Below, piece after piece: positions 13,385-21,524 of a stretch of DNA of 32,959 nt. Positions within the stretch are counted from its first letter, which is position 1. Every line of letters begins with the position of its first letter. The DNA is from Bacteroidota bacterium (lineage in GTDB: Bacteria > Bacteroidota > Bacteroidia > Cytophagales > Cyclobacteriaceae): contig JAEZEH010000026.1 in the NCBI GenBank assembly GCA_023417785.1, positions 1 to 32,959 on the forward strand, given 5' to 3'. The notes below the pieces were generated by a model. It had not been told where the DNA came from, did not search any database, and saw only the letters and a list, made by a program, of their open reading frames with translations. The position numbers were made by a program, and so were the translations under genes.

Positions 13385-15919
13385 TTACTTTTCGAGCATC
13401 TTAATGAAGTACCCCCCCACTACTGAACGTGCCTGAAAGCCAACCTGCGTTGCATCTGTGGTCTCATACCAATCGCTCATCGGAACGCGGTCTGGTGTTT
13501 CGGTAACATATCCGTACAGAGGATCAATAAATTTACTGAAAGTTTCCGCGTCATCAGCCAGCGTAGCTGTCCAGACAACCCAATCGGCCTTGGTATATGT
13601 TCTACGGTTGTCAAGAGGTAGTCCGTATTTGTTTTGTTTGGTCAGGTAATAGCTGATTTCCTTTTGCGCGACGTCTTCCGGGAAGATACCCAGTTTCAAT
13701 AGTTTATCCCAGACAAGGTTATATTTCTGACTCCATGTTCCCGGCTGATCGAAGGTTAACCGGAAATGATCTCCGTCATTCGCCATTTTTACCCATTCCT
13801 GCGCCATGTTCTTTGCAGCTGACGTATACTTCGCTGCCACGTCGTTCTTGCCAAGCATCTCGGCGAGCTTCCCGTATCCTGCGATCCCCATAATGGCCTT
13901 AGCCGAAAGGTTTATGTTATGTGCAAAATGTCCGGCGAAGTCATCAGTACATAACTGGTTCTCGGGGTCCAGGCCGTGTTCAAGCAGGTAGTTGGCCCAC
14001 GTAGTCAATGCATCCCAGTGTTCTTCTGCGTAGTCAGCGTTTCCTTCTGCGTTTGCAATAGCAGTAGTTAGAATCAGCATGTTGCCGGATTCCTCTACCG
14101 GCATATCGCCGCCGTAGGTTTGTCCGTTGGCCAGGGGATACGTCCCGACATCATGTGCAGCAAAGGGCTTCTTCCACTTTCCGCTTTCCGTGTAGTAAAA
14201 AATCGGATTGAGCATACCTTTAAGAAGCTCTGGATTGTACTTCAGGAAAAGCGGCGCCGAAGGATACGTTACATCTACTGTTCCTATTGATCCATTACTA
14301 AAATTCTCCTTCGAAAGGAAAAGCGTTGTGCCGCGGGTATCCTTAACCAGTTTGTGGGCAGCAATGGCCTGTCGATATGCAAGCACGCAAAGTCCTGCGT
14401 ATTTTTCGCCACCAGCTTCGCGGGCTTCAGTATAGATCTTGTTGTCAGTTTCGTCACACCGTAACATCGTCTGCTTATGATCGGCGGCAGCTGCGGTCAG
14501 CGCATCGTCAAAGGTTACCTTTCCGTCATTGGTCCACCAGGCTTTGAGGTTGTCGCCAAAGTATTGTATGGATTCTATGTCATCATATGCAAGCATCAAA
14601 AAGCCGCCTTTGGGTTTGGCTTCCACCTTGTTCATATTATCAGTGAAGACCATAGCAGGCATAGTGTTTGACATCACTGCATTTATCTTTCCGTTAGATG
14701 ACGGTGCACTCCCATTTTCGAGAAACGCTTCTTTCATGGTTGAAAAATCGCCGATTGACACCAGCCCGTTTTCCGATTTCCTGGCGGCGACGTAAAAATA
14801 CCCCCAGTCTATACGCACATTGTCGCCCTTCTTTTCAAGAACGGGTTGCTCAACAGTTCCGGCTTTGGCAAACTGGACGTCACCGGTTTTGCCGGTAGTT
14901 ACTTCTACTTTCTGGTTTGGTTCATTAACGGCCCATTCGGGGGTTGCCTCAAAGTATACATCGACTTCATGTGCTTTCCCATCGTTGGAGACCACCTGAT
15001 AGTTAATGTAATTCACGGGGCGAGATAATAAGTTCAAATCGTCCATCAGCAAAGGCGACACAAATTCCACATGCAAGTCAACTGGTCCGCATGTGAAGTT
15101 GTATTTTGTCTGTGTCGGGGTGATTTTCACACTGTTTTGAACAGCAGTCTCTGAAAAGACGGGCTTCTCATCGCTCTCTTTAAAGATGCCAAAATCGACA
15201 TAGGCCAAACCGCCCCGATCAAGACAATGTGCGGCAATCACGTTCTTCCCATTCTCATTCAATAAGTTCTTTTCCAACTTAAGCGTAACGTTGCTCCTGG
15301 CCCGGTTACCGGTCTCCACGATCCTGGTTCCGTTGAGGTATAGTTCGAAGTCATCGTCGTGTGAATAGATCAGATACAAGTCATCATTTTCGTTTATTGC
15401 AGGCAGAACAAATTCCCTCCTTACCCATATCTCCGGAGTCTCCCACGCCGTTTTTGTGTCAAACGTATTCGGTGTGCCAAATCCTGCTTTACCCATCTTC
15501 CACGACGCATCGTTGAAGTCAGGTTTCTCCCAGCCATCCGCCGGTTTCTTGTTTACATATCTTCCCTCCCATGCTTCATATTTTGCGCTTGCCAACACTG
15601 TTTGCAGCGGAATTTCCTCTTTACCCAGAAACCGGTAAGTATTGCCATCAACACGTACGGCACCAATCAATGAGTGATTCCTGCCGGTCCAGTGCTTCAC
15701 AGGCGTATCGAATAATTGGTCGGAGGTCGACCACGCACTGGTATAAGGATCTATCGTTATCAACGGAAAGGCTGGAGCGCGTAATTCGACCCCCGCTTCA
15801 ACCGGTGTCTCCTGCCGCGACTCGGACGTGACGCATGAGGCCAAGGCGATTGCCGTTGCAAAAACCAGTGCCCGGGAGAGGGCTATTCTACATTTGAATG
15901 TTAATTTTATGTAATTCAT
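13385..15919 (-). CDS. Glutaminase-family protein (DUF4964/5127/4965/1793) with inserted jelly-roll
   Basis: This 844-aa lipoprotein has a lipobox ending in C29 (ALASC). Residues about 46-100 match the DUF4964 start (PLITIDPYTSAWS). Residues about 105-255 form a galactose-binding-like jelly-roll (GWEKPDFNDASWK, WVRREFVLP, DDDFELYLNGTRI), as in GH2 or sialate esterase sugar-binding domains. DUF5127 follows, then DUF4965 and a six-hairpin DUF1793 domain with LCTDDFAGHFAHNINLSAKA. The family name comes from a fungal glutaminase. The six-hairpin fold and the position between GH92 and GH43 suggest instead a role on a glycan or glycopeptide. The substrate is unknown. It may be on the outer membrane or periplasmic. 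Confidence 0.85.
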   Translation of the reverse strand: MNYIKLTFKCRIALSRALVFATAIALASCVTSESRQETPVEAGVELRAPAFPLITIDPYTSAWSTSDQLFDTPVKHWTGRNHSLIGAVRVDGNTYRFLGKEEIPLQTVLASAKYEAWEGRYVNKKPADGWEKPDFNDASWKMGKAGFGTPNTFDTKTAWETPEIWVRREFVLPAINENDDLYLIYSHDDDFELYLNGTRIVETGNRARSNVTLKLEKNLLNENGKNVIAAHCLDRGGLAYVDFGIFKESDEKPVFSETAVQNSVKITPTQTKYNFTCGPVDLHVEFVSPLLMDDLNLLSRPVNYINYQVVSNDGKAHEVDVYFEATPEWAVNEPNQKVEVTTGKTGDVQFAKAGTVEQPVLEKKGDNVRIDWGYFYVAARKSENGLVSIGDFSTMKEAFLENGSAPSSNGKINAVMSNTMPAMVFTDNMNKVEAKPKGGFLMLAYDDIESIQYFGDNLKAWWTNDGKVTFDDALTAAAADHKQTMLRCDETDNKIYTEAREAGGEKYAGLCVLAYRQAIAAHKLVKDTRGTTLFLSKENFSNGSIGTVDVTYPSAPLFLKYNPELLKGMLNPIFYYTESGKWKKPFAAHDVGTYPLANGQTYGGDMPVEESGNMLILTTAIANAEGNADYAEEHWDALTTWANYLLEHGLDPENQLCTDDFAGHFAHNINLSAKAIMGIAGYGKLAEMLGKNDVAAKYTSAAKNMAQEWVKMANDGDHFRLTFDQPGTWSQKYNLVWDKLLKLGIFPEDVAQKEISYYLTKQNKYGLPLDNRRTYTKADWVVWTATLADDAETFSKFIDPLYGYVTETPDRVPMSDWYETTDATQVGFQARSVVGGYFIKMLEK

Positions 15920-15957
15920 TATCTTTTAAAAACGCTGTTATTGTTAACCCAAATCAC

Positions 15958-18273
15958 TCAGTTCGAACCAGCGCCTTTAGCGTCTGTTCTTTCATTGGAA
16001 AACGAATACGGGAAGTCATTTTTATTAACTCCGCGACTCTTGTTAGGTGTCGCGCTCATTTTAAATTCAATCTTCGCCCCTTTCATCAGGTCGTCATGAG
16101 TAAGGTAGCTCTTCGTATACTTCTTTCCATTGAGTTTCATTTCGGATACATAGCGGTTTTCCTTTGCGTTGTTCTCCGCTTTAATGACTATCTCCTTGCC
16201 ATTCTCCAATTGAATCTTTACAGATTTGAATAGCGGAGATCCCATAATGTATTCGTTGCTCCCCGGACACAGGGGATAGAACCCGAGGGCCGAGAATACA
16301 TACCAGGCTGAAGTTTGTCCATTGTCTTCATCGCCGCAATATCCATCAGGCGTAGGCGCATAAAGTTTGTCCATAATTTCACGGGACCAGTACTGGGCTT
16401 TCCAGGGTTCACCAGCGTAATTATAAAGGTAAACCATGTGCTGGATAGGCTGGTTTCCATGAGCGTACTGCCCCATATCCATCACCTGCATCTCTCGCAT
16501 TTCGTGAATCATGGAACGACTGTCCATTCCCTTTGCACCTGGGATAATAAATACCGAGTCAAGCATTGTCACAAACTCTGTTCTTCCACCCATCAGGTCA
16601 ATCAATCCCTGAGGATCGTGGAACACTGACCACGAGTAATGCCAGCTGTTGCCTTCCGTAAAGTCACGTCCCCAATCAGTTGGGTTAAACGAATCTGAGA
16701 ATGAGCCATCTTTCGCCCGGCCAGCCATCAGTTTCCGTTGGGGATTATACAAATTCTTGTAGTTAAGCGCTCTTTTCGCGTAGATTTCAATTTCGTCTGC
16801 GGGTTTATTCAGCGCCTTTCCCAACTGATAGATAGTCCAGTCGTTGTAGGCATACTCCAGGCTTCGAGCGACATTCTGGTCTACGTCAACATCGTTGGGT
16901 ATATAACCATACTTGTTGTAGTGTTCGTAACCCTTGCGGCCTGTTGCCGATACTTTGGGATGCACATTGTTCGCACCGTGTTTAAGCGCAGCCCACAGGG
17001 ATTCGATGTCATAATTGCGCAGGCCTTTAAGGTATGCATCGGCGACCACGGAAGCCGAATTGTTGCCCACCATGATGTCGCGATGACCGGGGCTTGCCCA
17101 TTCAGGCAGGAAGCCACTTTCCTTATAGGCGTTCGCAAGTCCTTCCTGCATCTTTACATTTTCGGATGGATATAAGAAATTCAAAAAAGGAAACAAACTG
17201 CGGAAGGTGTCCCAGAAACCGGTGTCTGTGTACATGTATCCGGGAAGTACTTTGCCATTATAAGGGCTGTAATGAACGACTTTTCCTTCGGCATTGATCT
17301 CGGTAAAGTTTCTGGGAAACAATACGGATCTGTAGAACGCAGAATAAAAGGTTCTGAGGTTGTCAATGTTGTCGTCTTCCACTTTGATCTTACCCAGTAC
17401 TTCGTTCCAGCGTTTCTTTCCGTCGGCTACGATCTGATCGAAGTCGGCGGTGCCTAATTCTTTGAGATTGATCAACGCTTGTTCTTCACTAATAAACGAG
17501 GAGGCTACACGGGCGTGAACCTTTTCCCCGTTCGATGTCGAAAAGCCGATTATCGCACCGGCATGGTTTCCCTGGAACTCTTTAACTCCCTCGACTATGT
17601 GCTGGCCATCCCGAACAGAAGCGAACCAGGAAAAAGGTTTATCAAAAACGATTACAAAATAATTTTTGAAGTTATCGGGGACTCCGCCGGAATTCCGGGT
17701 TGTGTACCCAACGATTTTTTTCTCTTCAGGGATTATCCTGATGGATGAACCTTTATCGAAGGCATCAGTTACAATGAACGCCTCTTTAGTCTCGGGAAAT
17801 GTAAACCGAAACATGGCGGCCCTTTCCGTGGGTGTGATTTCAGTCGTCACGGAGTGGTCGGCCAGGTACACTTTGTAGTAATGTGGTTTTGCAACCTCCG
17901 CTTTATGCGAAAACCAGCTTGCGCGATCATCTTCATTGAACACTGCCTTACCCGTAACCGGCATAAGCGAAAACTGGCCGTAGTCATTCATCCAGGGACT
18001 CGGCTGATGTGTTTGCTTGAATCCTCTGATCTTGTCCGCCGTGTAAGTGTACATCCAGCCGTCGCCCATCTTTCCGGTTTGTGGCGACCAGAAATTCATT
18101 CCCCATGGCCGTGCAATGGCCGGATAGGTATTTCCGGTTGACAGTTCGTATTTTGAGTTCGTACCCACCAGGGTACTGACGTAACTTACAGGATCCTGAA
18201 CCTGTGCCGTCGTGGTCAGTATGAAACACAATAAAAAAGAAAGTGTCCCTAAAGTTTTTGTCATCCTTATCAT
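15958..18273 (-). CDS. GH92 alpha-1,2-mannosidase (Ca2+-dependent)
   Basis: This 771-aa protein has a Sec signal peptide (cleavage near TTTAQ) and the two-domain GH92 layout, a beta-sandwich followed by a six-hairpin catalytic domain. Motifs include RPWGMNFWSPQTG, FKQTHQPSPWMNDYGQ, TDTGFWDTFRSL, FTEGNSWHYSW and YCGDEDNGQTSAWY. By alignment by eye with Bacteroides BT3990, E540 is the likely acid and D648/D650 bind the catalytic water. W94 and H590-E591 match the set tied to alpha-1,2 specificity there. It probably strips alpha-1,2-mannose branches in the periplasm. An alternative ATG lies three codons in. It sits 52 bp after the unassigned hydrolase gene and 38 bp before the DUF4965 gene. Confidence 0.95.
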   Translation of the reverse strand: MIRMTKTLGTLSFLLCFILTTTAQVQDPVSYVSTLVGTNSKYELSTGNTYPAIARPWGMNFWSPQTGKMGDGWMYTYTADKIRGFKQTHQPSPWMNDYGQFSLMPVTGKAVFNEDDRASWFSHKAEVAKPHYYKVYLADHSVTTEITPTERAAMFRFTFPETKEAFIVTDAFDKGSSIRIIPEEKKIVGYTTRNSGGVPDNFKNYFVIVFDKPFSWFASVRDGQHIVEGVKEFQGNHAGAIIGFSTSNGEKVHARVASSFISEEQALINLKELGTADFDQIVADGKKRWNEVLGKIKVEDDNIDNLRTFYSAFYRSVLFPRNFTEINAEGKVVHYSPYNGKVLPGYMYTDTGFWDTFRSLFPFLNFLYPSENVKMQEGLANAYKESGFLPEWASPGHRDIMVGNNSASVVADAYLKGLRNYDIESLWAALKHGANNVHPKVSATGRKGYEHYNKYGYIPNDVDVDQNVARSLEYAYNDWTIYQLGKALNKPADEIEIYAKRALNYKNLYNPQRKLMAGRAKDGSFSDSFNPTDWGRDFTEGNSWHYSWSVFHDPQGLIDLMGGRTEFVTMLDSVFIIPGAKGMDSRSMIHEMREMQVMDMGQYAHGNQPIQHMVYLYNYAGEPWKAQYWSREIMDKLYAPTPDGYCGDEDNGQTSAWYVFSALGFYPLCPGSNEYIMGSPLFKSVKIQLENGKEIVIKAENNAKENRYVSEMKLNGKKYTKSYLTHDDLMKGAKIEFKMSATPNKSRGVNKNDFPYSFSNERTDAKGAGSN

Positions 18274-18325
18274 TTCCGTATGGTATAATTCGCTGATATT
18301 TTAGTTATTCGTTTCAGAGTATAAA

Positions 18326-20524
18326 TCACCACGTAAGCTTTACATGAACGCCTTCGGGGTCGTTCTCGAATCCGAGAAAACATGTCCTGCTCGCCTCATC
18401 CCAGGTTGTCTTAGATGGTATAACTTTGCCGTTAGCATCCGTCACGCTTGTTCGTGCTGGCTTTGCAGGCAATAGTATCCGCATCACGTTCGTAGTATTC
18501 AAAGGACTTTTAGCCACGAAAGAATAGCTTGTTTTCGTTATCGATTCGTCGTAAACTCTGGCTGCCGCGGCGAGAACCTGAGGTTTGGAAGGGTTCTTTA
18601 CGCTGTTAATATTGAACAAGAATGCCTGGTTACCGGGTTCGATCCGTTTTTCGCTAAGAACCGGAATTTCGGGATCGAATAAATCAATAAACTTGCCCTT
18701 CATAGTAAACGCTGAACGGTCATCGTGCTCATCCAGAACAGAAATCAATTCGTATGGCCCCCTTGTGAGTGTAAAATGATTTTTGACTTCAACTTCTTTT
18801 CCTGTTTTATCCTGATAAAGTTTCATTATCATTCTGATATAATCCGAGTCGCCATCTTCCCTGAGAACGAACTCCTTCGGATCATTTCGCATAATCATGA
18901 TCTTACCCTTTCCATATGAATATTCACCCGCATTGAACGGCGCTTTAATTCCGAGTTTTCCGAAGAGATGCTCAGAGGGTGAATTAAAAGCATTTCCATC
19001 AGTGTTCCACCATTCCTGAACAGTTTGAAAGGGATCGACGTCTCTGCCACAATAAAGCAGGGTGCCTCCGTCCTTCACCCAATTGGCGATGTGCTCGTGC
19101 GACTCCTTGTCCATCGGCTTCATGTTGGAATACGACATGACCAGTATTTCAAGATCTTTCCACGTCTCCCGAAAACCGACATTTTCAATGTGAACAGTTT
19201 TGACTGGAACACCGCGTTTCAAAAGCGGCAGCGCCTGGCCATAAAAGTTCGAAAGTTGAGGATCATCATAGCCACTGTGTGTAGGGAAACGCTGGAACAT
19301 GAGTGAGTTCGCCATGAGAACGCCTATTCCATGCGACCCGTTGACTTTGTTTTCCGACAGCGGCATGTCATTCAGCGTATTGATCATGACCTGCATCTGT
19401 GTCGAATAGAATCGGGGAATACGCTCCTTCTTATCGCTGTCGGCACTTGTGCGATATGTCCCTTCGTAAATCCGATCGGGCCAGGGCATGACTTCGTAAT
19501 CGGCAATCATCGGATAAAGCAGCTGTGCGGTGAAAGTTGCCTGATAATTCTTTTTGTAGTCGGCCCAGTCACGCGGCCAGTCTTCTATTGGATCGGTAAG
19601 AAAAAACATCTTCCTTCCCGTTGGTGCTGTCATTGATTCCATCGAACCATACTCCAGAAACGCCGTTTCAAAAACGCGCTCCTTTTCTTTGCCGTTGAAG
19701 TAATTAGGTTCGCGCGACGTTCCGGTCCAAACCTGGGCTATATATCCATCGACAACCGGTAATGATGAAAGACTGGCTTCAGGACTCACGATCATCCATT
19801 GTGAGTAATTTACCAGTGAATGCGTAGGAACATAACACCGGACGTTCACTCCTTTCGACTTGCCATATTCTTTGGCATAAGTAAAACATTCGTTCACGGC
19901 GCGATAGTAAAGCTCATACTTCAGCTTGTTCGACAAGTACGTATTTTCCGCAGACTCGTGCTGTGGTCGCCAATCGAATCCGTAGTATTCTTTCCACTCG
20001 CGCTTGAAGGCTTCACTGTACCCGGCGCGTGCCCAAAACTCCGGTTCCTCGAGATAGATTGCGTCGATACCAGCATCTATCACCCGTTTTATAACCTGCT
20101 CCTTCATATATTTTATGAAGTTTTTGGAAGGAACGATGTACGGAACCATCCGCCCATGCCATATCGTGTCGCCCTTCTGAGTAACCTGCCCCTCATCAAG
20201 ATGCCATTCTCCATCCCACTTGCCGGTGAAATAATCCTGGTACTCGCCCCATGCGATTCCAGTCATGAAATGCGTTGTGTAACCGCGATCACGCCAGGTC
20301 TGTACGCGTTCCTCAAAAGTCATGTTGCCCTTTCCATGGTGATCCTTAACGCTGTACACAATAGCTACATCAGCGCGCACGTCGGTAACTGGTTTCCATG
20401 GATTGGAAGTTTGAAAGGCTGTCTTCTCCCGCCGCGTTTTATCGTCACTGTCTTTTTGCGGCGGCTGAGAACAAGCGTTAATGATGAGGCCGAGAAGGAT
20501 GTAGAATATAATTTCTTTTCGCAT
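18326..20524 (-). CDS. Unassigned GH42/GH164-like putative glycoside hydrolase lipoprotein
   Basis: This 732-aa protein has a lipobox ending in C18 (IINAC). Residues about 50-390 look like a TIM barrel, with candidate acid/base glutamates in YLEEPEFW (E159/E160/E162) after GIDA. A possible nucleophile is E291 or E296 in FLEYGSMESM. Residues about 400-560 resemble the glutamine-amidotransferase-like trimerisation domain of GH42 enzymes (LEILVMSYSNM, IANWVKDGGTLLYCGRD). A C-terminal beta part follows. I do not recognise a defined family. GH42-like architecture is also known for the GH164 beta-mannosidase family, so a link to mannose is possible but unproven. It is the first gene after the terminator at 20629-20669 and heads the enzyme block with GH92. 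Confidence 0.65.
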   Translation of the reverse strand: MRKEIIFYILLGLIINACSQPPQKDSDDKTRREKTAFQTSNPWKPVTDVRADVAIVYSVKDHHGKGNMTFEERVQTWRDRGYTTHFMTGIAWGEYQDYFTGKWDGEWHLDEGQVTQKGDTIWHGRMVPYIVPSKNFIKYMKEQVIKRVIDAGIDAIYLEEPEFWARAGYSEAFKREWKEYYGFDWRPQHESAENTYLSNKLKYELYYRAVNECFTYAKEYGKSKGVNVRCYVPTHSLVNYSQWMIVSPEASLSSLPVVDGYIAQVWTGTSREPNYFNGKEKERVFETAFLEYGSMESMTAPTGRKMFFLTDPIEDWPRDWADYKKNYQATFTAQLLYPMIADYEVMPWPDRIYEGTYRTSADSDKKERIPRFYSTQMQVMINTLNDMPLSENKVNGSHGIGVLMANSLMFQRFPTHSGYDDPQLSNFYGQALPLLKRGVPVKTVHIENVGFRETWKDLEILVMSYSNMKPMDKESHEHIANWVKDGGTLLYCGRDVDPFQTVQEWWNTDGNAFNSPSEHLFGKLGIKAPFNAGEYSYGKGKIMIMRNDPKEFVLREDGDSDYIRMIMKLYQDKTGKEVEVKNHFTLTRGPYELISVLDEHDDRSAFTMKGKFIDLFDPEIPVLSEKRIEPGNQAFLFNINSVKNPSKPQVLAAAARVYDESITKTSYSFVAKSPLNTTNVMRILLPAKPARTSVTDANGKVIPSKTTWDEASRTCFLGFENDPEGVHVKLTW

Positions 20525-20554
20525 TCGTTAATTTCATTCGTTTCATGTTAGACT

Positions 20555-20604
20555 CACACGTTTACCATAAACGCGTGGTGACATGGACCGCAAGCTGCAT
20601 GCGG
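20555..20604. other. Two hairpins in the gap between the SusCD block and the enzyme block
   Basis: CGTTTA-cca-TAAACG (20559-20573) is a perfect 6-bp stem, extended after one mismatch by CAC/GTG (20555-20577). CCGCA/TGCGG (20588-20604) is a second stem with a 7-base loop. They fall in the leader of the downstream genes, 31-80 bases before the ATG at 20524. I found no convincing promoter here; they could act in RNA processing or stability. Confidence 0.5.
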
Positions 20605-20628
20605 CGAGTTGAACTATGTCTGGTTTTG

Positions 20629-20669
20629 AAAAAGGTTGAAGCCATCCCTGAACGGGACAACCTCAACCT
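20629..20669 (-). terminator. Likely intrinsic terminator after DUF3823
   Basis: On the minus strand, AGGTTGA and TCAACCT form a perfect 7-bp stem. An inner TCCC/GGGA pairing lies inside the loop, and the stem is followed by five T residues. It begins 9 bp after the DUF3823 stop codon, where a terminator or partial attenuator of the SusCD transcript is expected. Confidence 0.6.
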
Positions 20670-20678
20670 GAAACGGGC

Positions 20679-21503
20679 TCAGGGAATCATGACCTGAACG
20701 GGCTCATTGTAGTTCCATCTTCTTATTCCACTACCTTTCGGTGTATCGTAATTTATTCTCGCGGCCGCGCGGATAAACAGTACTCTTCCCGACGGAATTG
20801 TTCCATTGGTTTCAATAGTTATCGTTTCGCCCAATAGAGCATTGAAAGCTCCACCTGAATATTCGGCTTTATTTGACCAGCGCTCGTCGCGAGCACGATA
20901 TCCAACGGTTGAAGAATAACTCGCAAAAAGTTGTATATCTGTTACATTGAGGAAGCTGTTGCTGTATCCACCCATAGGCTCAATCTTCGCGCGAAATTCC
21001 TCTTCTGAAACGCCCCGGGTAATCCGTACCTGTGCTCTCACCTTGCCATTGGCAACAACCGGTTTGCCTACCCATTCAACTTTCAGGAAGGGTTGGACTT
21101 CGAATCTGATGTTGGTTACCCCTTCGATGTTGACGGTTTGTGTTTCATCGGCTAACGGAACACCGCGGTCATCCTCCCTTAGCAGTGGAATGAATGGTCC
21201 GTCAATCCGTACGTTGTAATTCCCTTTGAAGATTTTTGTATTCTGGAAGGTACCGTCGGGCATGCAATAAAAATCGGGATTGGGCGTGACGTTGTCATCC
21301 CAGCTTAATTCGGTCAGCCGGACTCGAATTCCTTCGCTTCCCTGATCTGTATAAACCGGCTCTCCTGTTTCAGCGTCGACTACTTCACCACGAATGGTTT
21401 CGTTCGGGATGTCGTAGTTATCCAGCTCAAACATGCTGCACGAGGTAAACAATAGTGCCCCGAACAAAACGATGTGAAATGATATATTTTTCATTATTGA
21501 CAT
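20679..21503 (-). CDS. DUF3823 surface glycan-binding lipoprotein (SusE/F position)
   Basis: This 274-aa lipoprotein has its lipid Cys at C22 (LLFTSC). The DUF3823 pattern is IRGEVVDAETGEPVYTDQGS, then RLTELSW, then YCMPDGTFQNTKIFKGNYNV, typical of proteins coded right after SusD in Bacteroidota. The N-terminal half is a carboxypeptidase-regulatory-like beta-sandwich; the C-terminal half (about 130-274) is a second beta domain ending in a basic GIRRWNYNEPVQVMIP. It should sit on the outer membrane and help bind the glycan beside SusD. It lies 21 bp after susD and ends at a probable terminator, so it closes the core uptake operon. Its ligand is inferred from the cluster. Confidence 0.88.
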   Translation of the reverse strand: MSIMKNISFHIVLFGALLFTSCSMFELDNYDIPNETIRGEVVDAETGEPVYTDQGSEGIRVRLTELSWDDNVTPNPDFYCMPDGTFQNTKIFKGNYNVRIDGPFIPLLREDDRGVPLADETQTVNIEGVTNIRFEVQPFLKVEWVGKPVVANGKVRAQVRITRGVSEEEFRAKIEPMGGYSNSFLNVTDIQLFASYSSTVGYRARDERWSNKAEYSGGAFNALLGETITIETNGTIPSGRVLFIRAAARINYDTPKGSGIRRWNYNEPVQVMIP

Positions 21504-21524
21504 TCTTAATGATTTTTTAAGTCG

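Noticed and set aside
16738..17175. Plus-strand frame of 145 codons
   Set aside because: It is antisense to the GH92 gene in its conserved catalytic region.
19820..20551. Plus-strand frame of 243 codons
   Set aside because: It is antisense to the GH42-like lipoprotein gene and shows no family features.
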